This document shows positions 51,655 to 60,750 of a DNA stretch of 64,000 nt, piece by piece. Position 1 is the stretch's first letter. Each line of letters begins with the position of its first letter. A program made the position numbers and the translations under genes. The stretch comes from Firm-13 sp964617375 (lineage in GTDB: Bacteria; Bacillota; Clostridia; Saccharofermentanales; Saccharofermentanaceae): assembly GCA_964617375.1 (NCBI GenBank), contig CAZTXQ010000013.1, positions 1-64,000 of the forward strand. The letters are read 5' to 3'. The notes under the pieces are model-generated. The model saw only the letters and a list, made by a program, of their open reading frames with translations, was not told where the DNA came from and made no database searches.

Positions 51655-53493
51655 TTACGAGAGCATCGCGTCGTAGTTTTCGGCTGTGCAGTCATTCCAA
51701 ACGGCATCGGCTTTCGCAGTCTGCTCTTCCATGTAGGCTTCGAACTCATCCTTGCCGACCATCGCGCCGTCGATATAGTACTCAATAACCGTCGACATGT
51801 CCGAATCCAGATGCGATTCGCAGAACCCCAGACGTGACATCGTCTGGCCGTCCGCCGTAAGGGTCATTTCTGCCCAGCCGTAATCCGCATACCCGCCGGA
51901 GTACATATATTTACCGTCGGCTTTCAGGGATTCCAAACCGCGAAATACAATGAGATACCCGTATACCTTGTCTCCGATTGTGTGCAGAACTTCAAAGAAC
52001 TGCGGATCCCCGTTGACGGCCAGTTCGAGAACCACCTCGGGTGAGCCGTCGCCGTTCATATCGAGCACGGAGAAGGAATAGAGGTCAAGGGGCGTTTCGT
52101 AAACACCGTTGTTTGCCAGAAAGTCTTTGAGCAGAATCGATTTTCTGGTGTCTGTGCTGTAGAACTCCGCGTTGTTTTCGAGGACGGCGCGGTAAGCCGA
52201 AAGAGGAGAAGCTTCAGTTGTCGTATCTGCCGCGGTCGTTTCGGCGACTAAAGTGGAGAGTGCTGTTTCGGATGCAGAGGTGGTATCCGGAGAGATATCG
52301 GAAGCCGCAGACGGAACGGATGTTTCCGCCGCCGAAGTATCGGACGGGGCGGACGTGCCGCTCGTCGTGGATGCGCCCATGGCCATGCCGCATCCGGTCA
52401 GTGCAATTGCCAGGAACAGGGAAAGAAGTAAAGCAGCCGGAGTCTTTTTCTTAAACGTCATAATATTTTGCAGCCTTTCCTTTAAGTCTTTTTTTTCTTC
52501 GCACATCGTTGTGGTAACGACGCCCGCGGGAAGGTGATTTCGTGATGCGAGCTGAAGAAGCGTCTCTCCGTAACCCATTCGCTCCGGCCTGCTTAGACGG
52601 CGGAGTACCGTTTCGTCGCAGGACAGCTCACAGGCCCGGTTGATTTCCCTGCGGATTACGATCATCAGAGGATTGAACCAGTGAAAGGAACTGACCAGGA
52701 CGACAAACCACTTGTAGAGAAGATCGTGCCGCCGCTCGTGGGTAAGCTCGTGACAAAGAATGTGACGAAGCTCCGCTTCCCGGCCGTTCGCGGCGAACGC
52801 CTCGTTCGGCAGGATGATGCAAGGCGACAGGAGTCCGATCAGCATCGGAGTATCGACATACGGATTCCGCATAAGGCGTATATGCCTGTCGCCCCGCATG
52901 TGCGCGAAAAGAACCATATCGGCAGGATCCGGACGAACCGAAGTCCGACGGATCCGATTCTGATACATCAGGTAAGAGATAAGGAATCGCGAGAAATAGA
53001 ATCCCGCTCCGAGAAGCCAGATTCCGGTCAGATGCGTAAGCACAAAGTCCCGTACCGGTATGATAATACGCACAACCGTGTCCGCCGCTGATCCCGAAAG
53101 TGCGGTCGCCGGTGATGCCGAAACCGTGTTCGCCGGTGTCTCCGGGGATTTTTCGCCGTACTGCGCGGCGTTATTGACCGGTGATTCCAAATCGGCTGCC
53201 GTATCCGGAGCGCCGTCCTGCGAGGCAGTATTGTTCGGCAAGGCGCCCGCGTTTGTGCCGGCGGCTATGGATTCGGTCACCTGTACGGCAGATGCCGGAG
53301 GCAGAAGGCGGTTCATGAGGCTGCCGTCAAAAGAGAAGGGAACGGCCAGACGGATAAGTACGATCAGCCAGATATAGTATTGGAAGGATCTCGTCAAGTT
53401 TTTTTTCAGCACCGGACGAAGGAGCAGCAGGATAAGCGCCATGACGGACCCGCTCAGGCTCAGCGAAAGAAGTGTGAGAATAACCGTGTTCAT
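51655..53493 (-). CDS. BlaR1/MecR1-family M56 metallopeptidase sensor
   Basis: A 612-residue membrane protein. Four membrane segments surround a cytoplasmic M56 zinc protease with LCHELTHERRHDLLYK (HExxH at about 248-252) and FHWFNPL. After a further hydrophobic segment (about 355-375) comes an Ala/Ser/Thr linker and an external domain of about 190 residues containing VLDMNGDGSPEVVLEL, a calcium-loop-like motif. The sensor is not the penicillin-binding domain of true BlaR1, so the ligand may differ from beta-lactams. It overlaps blaI by 4 nt. In the family, ligand binding activates the protease, which inactivates the repressor. Confidence 0.88.
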   Translation of the reverse strand: MNTVILTLLSLSLSGSVMALILLLLRPVLKKNLTRSFQYYIWLIVLIRLAVPFSFDGSLMNRLLPPASAVQVTESIAAGTNAGALPNNTASQDGAPDTAADLESPVNNAAQYGEKSPETPANTVSASPATALSGSAADTVVRIIIPVRDFVLTHLTGIWLLGAGFYFSRFLISYLMYQNRIRRTSVRPDPADMVLFAHMRGDRHIRLMRNPYVDTPMLIGLLSPCIILPNEAFAANGREAELRHILCHELTHERRHDLLYKWFVVLVSSFHWFNPLMIVIRREINRACELSCDETVLRRLSRPERMGYGETLLQLASRNHLPAGVVTTTMCEEKKDLKERLQNIMTFKKKTPAALLLSLFLAIALTGCGMAMGASTTSGTSAPSDTSAAETSVPSAASDISPDTTSASETALSTLVAETTAADTTTEASPLSAYRAVLENNAEFYSTDTRKSILLKDFLANNGVYETPLDLYSFSVLDMNGDGSPEVVLELAVNGDPQFFEVLHTIGDKVYGYLIVFRGLESLKADGKYMYSGGYADYGWAEMTLTADGQTMSRLGFCESHLDSDMSTVIEYYIDGAMVGKDEFEAYMEEQTAKADAVWNDCTAENYDAMLS

Positions 53494-53870
53494 GTGTGTT
53501 CACCATCCCGGAACATATTGCGAAGTTCGGCGATATCGTCATCGCTCAGTTTTTTCGAGGACAGGAAGGATACGATGAGATTTTTGGCGCTTCCGTTATA
53601 GAGCCGATCGATCAGCTTCTCCGTCGTATAGTCGTTGTATTCCTTTTCGGTAATGTCGGGAGAATAATAGAATACGTCGCGCTTCTCCTGCGTCACGACG
53701 CCTTTTGCGAGCAGACGGTAGAGAAGGGTCTTCACCGTCGAATCCTCCCAGCCGTTGCGAAGGCGGATCGCTTTGCGGATATCGGCCACGGGCAGGGGCC
53801 TTTTCGCGTCCCAGAGAACACGAAGGATCAGAAGCTCGGAATCGGCAATCTTTTCAACCGGGTTTGTCAT
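53490..53870 (-). CDS. blaI: BlaI/MecI-family repressor
   Basis: A 126-residue winged-helix repressor: KIADSELLILRVLWDAKRPL, then DSTVKTLLYRLLAKGVVTQE, the recognition helix region, and a C-terminal dimer domain whose cleavage site would lie near KNLIVSFLSS. It is first in the minus-strand unit with the M56 sensor. Two operators with TAC...TGTA half-sites overlap its promoter, so autoregulation is expected. No beta-lactamase or PBP gene is adjacent. Confidence 0.92.
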   Translation of the reverse strand: MTNPVEKIADSELLILRVLWDAKRPLPVADIRKAIRLRNGWEDSTVKTLLYRLLAKGVVTQEKRDVFYYSPDITEKEYNDYTTEKLIDRLYNGSAKNLIVSFLSSKKLSDDDIAELRNMFRDGEHT

Positions 53871-53886
53871 GGCTGCCTCTTTTCCA

Positions 53887-53942
53887 GACTACAAGTGTAA
53901 TCTTTATATCTGTCAACAGACTACGCTTGTAACCCGGTTATG
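53887..53942 (-). promoter_or_regulatory. blaI promoter with two BlaI operators
   Basis: Minus-strand promoter: TTGACA (53916-53911), 17 bp, TGTAGT (53893-53888). Two 14-bp boxes of form GACTAC-3x-TGTAA lie at 53887-53900 and 53929-53942, 42 bp apart, about four helical turns. One covers the -10 and the other lies upstream of the -35. BlaI/MecI operators are built on TACA/TGTA half-sites, so the match is strong. Confidence 0.82.
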
Positions 53943-54079
53943 TCAACGCACAAAAAATAAAGAAACCGCGGAGGTCCGGAATTTGTTACAATATAGTCAT
54001 ATGACAGATATACTTGCCGGATTGTCGGACCTTGATCCAAAGCGCATAACTGCGCAATAAATGGGTATCGGGAGGGAAT

Positions 54080-54694
54080 ATGTATTTTGATACAGTAGCG
54101 GAGAGCTGGGACGACGAGCTGCGAATGAAGCGGGCGAGAGTGATTTCGGACGAAATCCGTGCGTCCATTCCGGACGACGCGCATGGCAGCGCGATGGAAT
54201 TCGGCTGTGGGACGGGCCTTATCAGCTTAGGCCTTCTCGATCAATTCGAGCACATCACGCTGATCGACACATCGGAGAAAATGATAGAAGTCTTGAAGAA
54301 TAAGATCGACGCCCGAAAGATCAGGAACATGATGCCTGTTCTTATGGATATCAACACCGATGGAGAAGCCAAAAAAGTTAAATATGACGTTATTTATACG
54401 TCTATGGCGCTTCACCATATCCCGGACACGGAAACGACACTTAAGAACCTGCGGGAGATGCTCGCGGATGGCGGCTGCCTGTGCATCGTCGATTTGACCG
54501 AAGAGGACGGAAGTTTTCATCGGCTCGAAAAGAATTTTCAGGGACATAACGGTTTCGACCGGATCGCCATGGGCGACCTGCTGGACCGGCTCGGGTACAA
54601 GAACATTGAATCCCGCGTTTTTTTTGAGGGAACCAAACCGGTGGAAGACAGAGATGTTCCATATTCTCTATTTATCCTGAAGGCAAATAAATAA
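54080..54694 (+). CDS. Class I SAM-dependent methyltransferase
   Basis: A 204-residue methyltransferase. It has AMEFGCGTGLISLGLLDQF as motif I, LIDTSEKMIEVL as motif II, and TSMALHHIPDTETTLKNLRE with LADGGCLCIVDL later, typical of UbiE-like enzymes. The substrate is unknown. GGGAGG precedes the ATG. The next gene follows after 36 bp on the same strand. Confidence 0.87.
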   Translation: MYFDTVAESWDDELRMKRARVISDEIRASIPDDAHGSAMEFGCGTGLISLGLLDQFEHITLIDTSEKMIEVLKNKIDARKIRNMMPVLMDINTDGEAKKVKYDVIYTSMALHHIPDTETTLKNLREMLADGGCLCIVDLTEEDGSFHRLEKNFQGHNGFDRIAMGDLLDRLGYKNIESRVFFEGTKPVEDRDVPYSLFILKANK

Positions 54695-54730
54695 CAGCAA
54701 GAATTTTGAATGTTGCAGGGAGATTATCAC

Positions 54731-55774
54731 ATGACAGAAAAGAAGCATAGCAAAAGAGTATACGTGCGGGTCCTTCAGGTGTTCGGACTCCTTGTCATTG
54801 CGCTTGTGATAACGTTTGCAATTCTCTACGGGAATCTGATTCTGTCGGCGACATCCTTTTCGAGAATGGAGGATCAGCAGGCCTATACGGCACATATCTA
54901 CGGCGGCATGCATTTCGACGATTATCTGAAGGAGGGCGGCGTTCGGACGGCCGACGAACTCATGGATTATATCTCCGGGAAGCTTACTTTCGGCCTGGGG
55001 CATCTTGATGTCAAGGATCACGGCTGCTCGTCCTACACGGCAGTGACGCCCGAAGGGGATTATCTTCTTTGCGCGAACATTGATCAGCACCTGTTCAACG
55101 AAAGAACCCCGATCATTGCGGCGATCGACGGAGAAACAAATATTCTCGGACTCGCCAACGCGGGGAATATCACGAAATCGTCGGACGGACTTGATCTCAA
55201 AGACCGGCTCCTCTGTTCGTTTCTGCCTTACGTGCTCTGCAACGGAATGAATGGCGAGGGCCTTGCCGTAGGTGCGGCAACGGTAGCCGGCTCGGTGTGC
55301 AGGGACACGGAGAAGCCGGACCTGTATGATTCGACCATAGTCTATGCCGTACTCGAGCAGGCATCAAATATAGACGAAGCGCTCGCACTTCTTGCCAAAT
55401 ATGACAATGCCCGGGACGACGGCGAGATGTCGCATTATATGCTCGCTGACAAGGACGGCAATACGGCCGTCGTCGAATGGGTCGGCGGGGAGATGTCCGT
55501 ATGCAGGCCGGAAGACGGGAAGAACTATTTTGTCATGACCAATTTTGCTCTAGCATCGATGAGCGGCTTCGGCATGGACCGCTATGAATCCTACGAGAAA
55601 ACACTCGGCGAATGCAGCGGCGTTCTGTCGGAGAAGGACGCCCTGCATCTGCTGACGGAGAACGTGATCGAAAGCGACAAGATGTGGTCGGTCGTCTTTA
55701 ATCTCAACAAGGGGACGGCGCTGGTCTGTTTTCGAGGAGACGATTCGAAGACTTATTCGTACCAGGTCGGCTGA
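54731..55774 (+). CDS. Membrane-anchored linear amide C-N hydrolase (Ntn family)
   Basis: A 347-residue protein with an N-terminal membrane anchor (about 18-40) and an external Ntn-hydrolase-like domain. HGCSSYTAVTPEGDYLLCAN, around residue 96, matches the catalytic Cys and strand of the choloylglycine-hydrolase/penicillin-V-acylase class, and NGMNGEGLAVGA and SHYMLADKDGNTAVVEW are further family segments. Here the Cys is internal, so proteolytic exposure would be needed, or the anchor is a cleavable signal. The substrate could be bile acids, N-acyl amides or peptides. GGGAG precedes the ATG. Confidence 0.78.
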   Translation: MTEKKHSKRVYVRVLQVFGLLVIALVITFAILYGNLILSATSFSRMEDQQAYTAHIYGGMHFDDYLKEGGVRTADELMDYISGKLTFGLGHLDVKDHGCSSYTAVTPEGDYLLCANIDQHLFNERTPIIAAIDGETNILGLANAGNITKSSDGLDLKDRLLCSFLPYVLCNGMNGEGLAVGAATVAGSVCRDTEKPDLYDSTIVYAVLEQASNIDEALALLAKYDNARDDGEMSHYMLADKDGNTAVVEWVGGEMSVCRPEDGKNYFVMTNFALASMSGFGMDRYESYEKTLGECSGVLSEKDALHLLTENVIESDKMWSVVFNLNKGTALVCFRGDDSKTYSYQVG

Positions 55775-55935
55775 CGATCATTTAGAAATATTCTTATCGA
55801 TCTTCCAGCGAATCTTTGCAGGAGACAATCGAAATAGCTCTTGCTTTTTTTGCCAAATTTGTCACTATTAGAGATGTATATATCATCGACGGCATTTTTG
55901 ATTCAAGTCACGAGCGAATGAGAAAGAGGTGCGAT

Positions 55936-56589
55936 ATGAGTCAGTATCTTGAAGAGTTTTCGCAAATCCTTGAAGGAGAGAACAAGGAAGAGGCCGTGCG
56001 ATTTGCTCTGGATCTTCTTCGGACAGAGACCCTTGATGTTATCGGGCTGTATTCGGAGATCTTAACGCCCGCCCTGAACCACATGAAGTGCAATCTTAAG
56101 GAGAAGCAGGTCTGTGTCTGGAAAGAGCATGTCCGTACGGCGATCGTTCGCACGATTGTCGAGAATTGCTACCCGTATGTGCTCGAAAAGAGGGGCGCCG
56201 GAGCGAACAAGGGCACAGCGGTGGTGATCTGCCCGCCCGGGGAATATCACGATCTCGGTGCGCGAATGGTCGCGGACTTTTTCACGATCTGTCATTACGA
56301 CACCGTATTCGTAGGCAGCAACACGCCGTACGAGGATTTTTACAACGCGGCGGATCTCATTCATCCGGATATCATCGCGATCAGCGTCAGCAATTACTAC
56401 AATCTTGTCGTGACGAAGAAGATAGTCGCGGAACTTAAGAACAAGACCGGCCACAAAGCCAAAATTGTCGTGGGCGGCTACGCCTTCCGGGATAACCGTG
56501 AGAACCACCTGGCGACGGTCGGCGCGGACAGCTATGCGGAGAGTTTCTCCGACATCAAGCGCATCGCAGAAGCAGGAGGGAACGTATGA
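55936..56589 (+). CDS. CarH-like cobalamin-binding protein without DNA-binding domain
   Basis: A 217-residue soluble protein. Residues 1-85 form a helical B12-cap domain with VWKEHVRTAIVRTI, keeping the EH pair (about 64-65). Residues 90-217 are the Rossmann B12-binding domain with CPPGEYHDLGARMVADFF, where His105 would be the lower ligand (DxHxxG with Glu in first place), then SNYYNLVVTKK and KIVVGGYAFRDN. The MerR helix-turn-helix of CarH is missing. It may sense light or corrinoid or deliver corrinoid. The ATG follows AGAGGTG, and the stop overlaps the ABC permease start. Confidence 0.82.
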   Translation: MSQYLEEFSQILEGENKEEAVRFALDLLRTETLDVIGLYSEILTPALNHMKCNLKEKQVCVWKEHVRTAIVRTIVENCYPYVLEKRGAGANKGTAVVICPPGEYHDLGARMVADFFTICHYDTVFVGSNTPYEDFYNAADLIHPDIIAISVSNYYNLVVTKKIVAELKNKTGHKAKIVVGGYAFRDNRENHLATVGADSYAESFSDIKRIAEAGGNV

Positions 56590-57749
56590 AATTGAGTTTC
56601 AGCATAGCGACCCGGTTTCTGAGATCCAATATCGGTCAGACCCTGATCATCATTCTGGGCATCGGGATCGGCATTTCCGTGCAGATCTTTATCGGATCCC
56701 TGATTCAGGGTCTCCAGAAAAGTCTTGTCGAAAAGACGATCGGAAGTTCCTCGCAGATTACGGTGACGGCCGAAATAAAGGATGACGGTATAAGCGACTA
56801 TATAAATCTTGAAGAGATGATTAAGGCGATCGATTCCCGAATCGTATCAGTGTCCCCCACCTATGACAACGCGGGACTGATGGAGTACGACGGCAAATCA
56901 CAGTCGCTTCTTGTCAGAGGATTTGATTTTTCGAAAGCCGATGAAATCTACAAAATATCCGATGCGATTATTGACGGAACAATGCCTCAAAAGACGGGCG
57001 AGGTCCTTCTTGGCAAGAATCTGATCGATGAATATGGCTTCAAGGTCGGAGATGTGATCAATGTGATTACTCCCGATCAAGCGGTAAAGGAATGCACGAT
57101 CGTCGGCTTCTTCGATCTGAAGGTCGCGCAGCTCAACACGAGCTGGTGCATTACGACGCTTACCTCGGCACAAGAACTTTTCGGCGCGGGAGACATTGTC
57201 ACCTCGATCGAAATGCAGGTCGACGACAACTCGGTATTCGCCTCCGACAAGATCGCAGAGAATGTTTCTTCGAAGATCGGCGATGCATATAAGGTTACCG
57301 ACTGGAAGGCTCAGAACGAGCAGCTCCTGAGCGGACTTTCCGGCCAGAGCATCTCGAGTCTTATGATTCAGGTCTTTGTCATGTTGTCGGTGATCCTGGG
57401 CATCGCAAGTGTCCTCGCGATTACGGTTATGCAGAAATCCAGGCAGATCGGCATCCTGAAAGCCATGGGAATCAAGAACGGGCAGTCGAGCCTGATCTTC
57501 CTGTTCGAAGGACTGATACTTGGCATTTTCGGCGCTGTTACGGGAGTGCTGCTCGGACTCGGTCTGGCGGCGTCGTTCACGGCATTCGCCTTGAACCCGG
57601 ACGGAACGCCCGTCATAGCACTCTACATCGATCCGAACTTTATCGCGCTGTCCGGAGGAATTGCCGTGCTGGCCTGCCTTCTCGCCTCGCTGATACCGGC
57701 CCGCAAATCGTCGTCGCTCAATCCGATCGACATCATCAGAAACAATTAA
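56586..57749 (+). CDS. MacB/FtsX-type ABC transporter permease
   Basis: A 387-residue permease: N-terminal helix (SNIGQTLIIILGIGIGISVQ), a MacB-like periplasmic core domain (about 45-250), and three C-terminal helices (SLMIQVFVMLSVILGIASVL onwards) ending ASLIPARKSSSLNPIDIIRN, the classical LolC/MacB end. Its ATG overlaps the B12-protein stop (ATGA). The ATPase follows after 10 bp, so the set is a complete exporter half-transporter pair working as a dimer. Confidence 0.9.
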   Translation: MKLSFSIATRFLRSNIGQTLIIILGIGIGISVQIFIGSLIQGLQKSLVEKTIGSSSQITVTAEIKDDGISDYINLEEMIKAIDSRIVSVSPTYDNAGLMEYDGKSQSLLVRGFDFSKADEIYKISDAIIDGTMPQKTGEVLLGKNLIDEYGFKVGDVINVITPDQAVKECTIVGFFDLKVAQLNTSWCITTLTSAQELFGAGDIVTSIEMQVDDNSVFASDKIAENVSSKIGDAYKVTDWKAQNEQLLSGLSGQSISSLMIQVFVMLSVILGIASVLAITVMQKSRQIGILKAMGIKNGQSSLIFLFEGLILGIFGAVTGVLLGLGLAASFTAFALNPDGTPVIALYIDPNFIALSGGIAVLACLLASLIPARKSSSLNPIDIIRNN

Positions 57750-57759
57750 GGAGGCCGGT

Positions 57760-58449
57760 ATGGAGAATGTATTAGATATAAAGGGCGTAAACAAAATCTA
57801 CGGTACAACCGTTAAAACACAGGTTCTTACCGACATCAATATCGCTTTTGAAAAGAGCTCGTTCAGCTCGATCATCGGCCAGTCGGGCAGCGGCAAGAGC
57901 ACGCTTCTCAATATTATGGGAACGCTCGACACGCCGACGAGCGGGCAGGTGTTGCTGAACGGCATCGATACCGCCAAAGCCTCGAAAAACACACTCGCAG
58001 AGCTGCGGAACAGATCCATCGGATTCGTATTCCAGTTCCATTATCTTCTGCCCGAATTCACGGCGCTCGAAAATGTCCTTATGCCGTACCGGATCGGAGG
58101 CGGTAAAGTCAATAAAGAGATTACCGATAAAGCCAAGGAGTATATGGCCCTGGTCGGTCTTGAGAAAGTGATGAACAACAACGCGACGAAGATGTCCGGC
58201 GGACAACAACAGAGAACGGCCATTGCCAGGGCAATCCTGAACAATCCCGATATTATTCTGGCCGACGAGCCGACGGGAAACCTCGATTCCGATTCGACCG
58301 AGAATATTTACACGCTCCTTCGCGATATCAACATGCGGCTCGGCACGACTTTCGTCATCATAACCCACGACCGGCATATTGCCGAAAAAGCCGACCGCAT
58401 CATCGAGATCGCGGACGGCAGGATCAATCTGGACATTCGCAAGACCTGA
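57760..58449 (+). CDS. ABC transporter ATP-binding protein (LolD/MacB type)
   Basis: A 229-residue ATPase with all motifs normal: Walker A IGQSGSGKSTLL, Q-loop GFVFQFHYLLP, signature KMSGGQQQR, Walker B IILADEPTGNLDS and switch His VIITHD. This contrasts with the degenerate ATPase at 47.6 kb. It energises the permease just upstream; the exported substrate is unknown. The zinc-ribbon gene follows after 51 bp. Confidence 0.93.
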   Translation: MENVLDIKGVNKIYGTTVKTQVLTDINIAFEKSSFSSIIGQSGSGKSTLLNIMGTLDTPTSGQVLLNGIDTAKASKNTLAELRNRSIGFVFQFHYLLPEFTALENVLMPYRIGGGKVNKEITDKAKEYMALVGLEKVMNNNATKMSGGQQQRTAIARAILNNPDIILADEPTGNLDSDSTENIYTLLRDINMRLGTTFVIITHDRHIAEKADRIIEIADGRINLDIRKT

Positions 58450-58500
58450 CGGATTTGCGTAAAAAAATATTAGGTAAACACATTAGATTGGAGAGAGAAG

Positions 58501-59535
58501 ATGTCTGTTTCTTACAAATGTCCGAATTGTGCGGCGAATCTTGAGTTCGACGCGGACACACAGCAAATGGCCTGTAAGTTCTGCGGATCGCAGATCAGGC
58601 CGGAAGACGTCATCACAGTCGAGAATCCCGAATGGAAGCAGGAATCAGCCGAGAAATGGCAGTCGGATGTCGTTTCCTACACTTGCGGCAACTGCGGAGC
58701 GGCGGTTATCACGGACCAGAATACATCCGCGACCTTCTGCGCCTTCTGCGGATCTCCCGCAATCGTACCCGAACGGCTTGTCGAAGGATACCGTCCGTCC
58801 GAACTGATTCCGTTCACGTACGGCCGTGACGCCGCCGTTAATAAGTTTTTCGAGTGGTGCAAAAAGGGCCGGATGACACCGAACGATTTCGCATCAGACA
58901 AGAATATCGAGAAACTGACCGGCATCTATGTGCCGTTCTGGCTTTTCGACAGCGATGTCGATATGCTTTTTACGGCAAAGGGTACGAAAGTACGCAGTGT
59001 GTCGACGGGCAGCACAACGACTACAACCACCTCTTATTACAATATTAAGCGCTCCCGAAAAGAGGCGTGGGACCGGATTCCGCTGGACGGCGCCACACAT
59101 ATGGACGATAAACTCATGGAGATCATCGAGCCGTATGACTATAAGGATCTTACAAAATTTGACATGAAGTATCTGGCGGGATTCTATGCCGAGAAATATG
59201 ACCTTCCCGAGGACAAACTCCATGTGCGTCTCAAGGATAGACTGGTGAAGTATATCAAAACCATTTTCGACGAGTCGGTCAAAGGATATACCACGATCAC
59301 GGAAGCCGCCGACAAGAGCAAGTACATCCGTCCGCGCTACGTCTATGCTTTACTGCCGGTCTGGATGCTGAATTATCAGTATCGCGGCAAGAAGTACACG
59401 TTTGCGATGAACGGCCAGACGGGGAAAGTCGCGGGAGAACCGCCGATCAGCCGGATGAAGCTCCTCGTTGTTGCGTCGACGTCGCTTCTTGTAAGCGGCA
59501 TCATATTCTATTTGATCGGAGGGATTTTCTTATGA
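58501..59535 (+). CDS. Zinc-ribbon membrane protein
   Basis: A 344-residue protein with two N-terminal zinc ribbons (CPNCAANL...CKFCGS and CGNCGAAV...CAFCGSP), a central soluble region (FWLFDSDVDMLFTAKGTK, a Thr-rich loop), and one C-terminal membrane helix (LLVSGIIFYLIGGIFL). Proteins like this often sit beside TPM-domain genes in Clostridia. The function is unknown, possibly membrane protein quality control. GGAGAGAG precedes the ATG. Its stop overlaps the next gene (ATGA). Confidence 0.8.
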   Translation: MSVSYKCPNCAANLEFDADTQQMACKFCGSQIRPEDVITVENPEWKQESAEKWQSDVVSYTCGNCGAAVITDQNTSATFCAFCGSPAIVPERLVEGYRPSELIPFTYGRDAAVNKFFEWCKKGRMTPNDFASDKNIEKLTGIYVPFWLFDSDVDMLFTAKGTKVRSVSTGSTTTTTTSYYNIKRSRKEAWDRIPLDGATHMDDKLMEIIEPYDYKDLTKFDMKYLAGFYAEKYDLPEDKLHVRLKDRLVKYIKTIFDESVKGYTTITEAADKSKYIRPRYVYALLPVWMLNYQYRGKKYTFAMNGQTGKVAGEPPISRMKLLVVASTSLLVSGIIFYLIGGIFL

Positions 59536-60750
59536 ACAACATCAGGAGACTCCCGTCCTTTCGCCTTTCCAGCGCGAAAAGAATTTTTACCGTTCTCGGC
59601 AGCGTCCTTGCCGCAGCCGTTATTCTATCCGCGGTTTCGGTGCCCATTTTCGCGCAGGGGCCTGGAGACCGCGTGACCGGCGTCTATGACGATGGACTGC
59701 TTCTTAACGATTCCGAAGAAATCGCCCTGGAGACTCTTGAGAAGAAGATTTCCGATAAATGGGACGTCAACGTGCTGATCGCTACGACGATATCGAAAAC
59801 CGGTTATTCCAACTCGGATTCCGGCAGCGAGAGCTATGCCGAGGACATTTATCACGATAAGACAGACGCGCACAAGACGGAAGAAGACGCGTCCGGATTC
59901 CTGATTCTGATCGATATGGAGAATCGTTACTTCTACATTTTCACGCACGAGAGCGTCCATGACCGTGTGTCGGACAGCCGCTGTGATGAGATTTACGAGG
60001 ATGTCTATGACAATCTCAAGACAGGTAATTATTACGAGTGCCTTGATCAGGCACTAAATGAAATGGATTCATCACTTCCGGACTACCGCGACACGCAGCT
60101 TCTAAAATGCTGGTCGTCGACGTCGCTTCTTGTAAGCGGCATCATATTCTATTTGATCGGAGGGCTTTTCTTATGAACAACATGGGAAGAATCTCATCCA
60201 TACGACTTTTCGATGCGAAAAGGATTCTCGCAGTTCTCGGGTGTTTTATGACGGCAGCCGCCATTCTTTGTGCTGTCACAGTACCTCTTTTTGCGCAGGG
60301 GCCTGGAGACCGCGTGACCGGCGTCTATGACGATGGACTGCTTCTTAACGATTCCGAAGAAATCGCCCTGGAGACTCTTGAGAAGAAGATTTCCGATAAA
60401 TGGGACGTCAACGTGCTGATCGCTACGACGATATCGAAAACCGGTTATTCCAACTCGGATTCCGGCAGCGAGAGCTATGCCGAGGACATTTATCACGATA
60501 AGACAGACGCGCACAAGACGGAAGAAGACGCGTCCGGATTCCTGATTCTGATCGATATGGAGAATCGTTACTTCTACATTTTCACGCACGAGAGCGTGAA
60601 TGACCGTGTAACGGATGGCCGCTGTGATGAGATTTACGAGGATGTCGCAGACTATGCCTCGGCAGGTAGATACTATGAGTGCCTTGATCAGGCACTGGGT
60701 GAAATGGATTCCTCACTTCAGAACTATCGTACGACACAGCTTGCGATTTG
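59474..60750 (+). repeat. 641-bp tandem duplication covering the TPM genes
   Basis: Copies start at 59474 and 60115. Segments 59652-59956 and 60293-60597 are identical over about 305 bp as read. The 67 bp around the gene junctions (59474-59540 and 60115-60181) differ at one base. The stretches between these blocks have diverged clearly. This pattern points to an old duplication with later gene conversion of the core. Confidence 0.93.
59532..60176 (+). CDS. TPM-domain protein, copy 1, with an exchanged C terminus
   Basis: A 214-residue protein: signal peptide ending FAQGPGD, then a TPM domain (about 40-170; DDGLLLNDSEEIALETLEKK, ATTISKTGYS, DASGFLILIDMENRYFYIF). TPM domains occur in thylakoid/PSII-repair proteins and membrane-bound phosphatase-like proteins. 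Instead of its own membrane helix and Gly-rich tail, it ends STSLLVSGIIFYLIGGLFL, a copy of the end of the zinc-ribbon gene, because the 641-bp duplication joins within that sequence. It may still be anchored by this helix. Confidence 0.82.
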   Translation: MNNIRRLPSFRLSSAKRIFTVLGSVLAAAVILSAVSVPIFAQGPGDRVTGVYDDGLLLNDSEEIALETLEKKISDKWDVNVLIATTISKTGYSNSDSGSESYAEDIYHDKTDAHKTEEDASGFLILIDMENRYFYIFTHESVHDRVSDSRCDEIYEDVYDNLKTGNYYECLDQALNEMDSSLPDYRDTQLLKCWSSTSLLVSGIIFYLIGGLFL

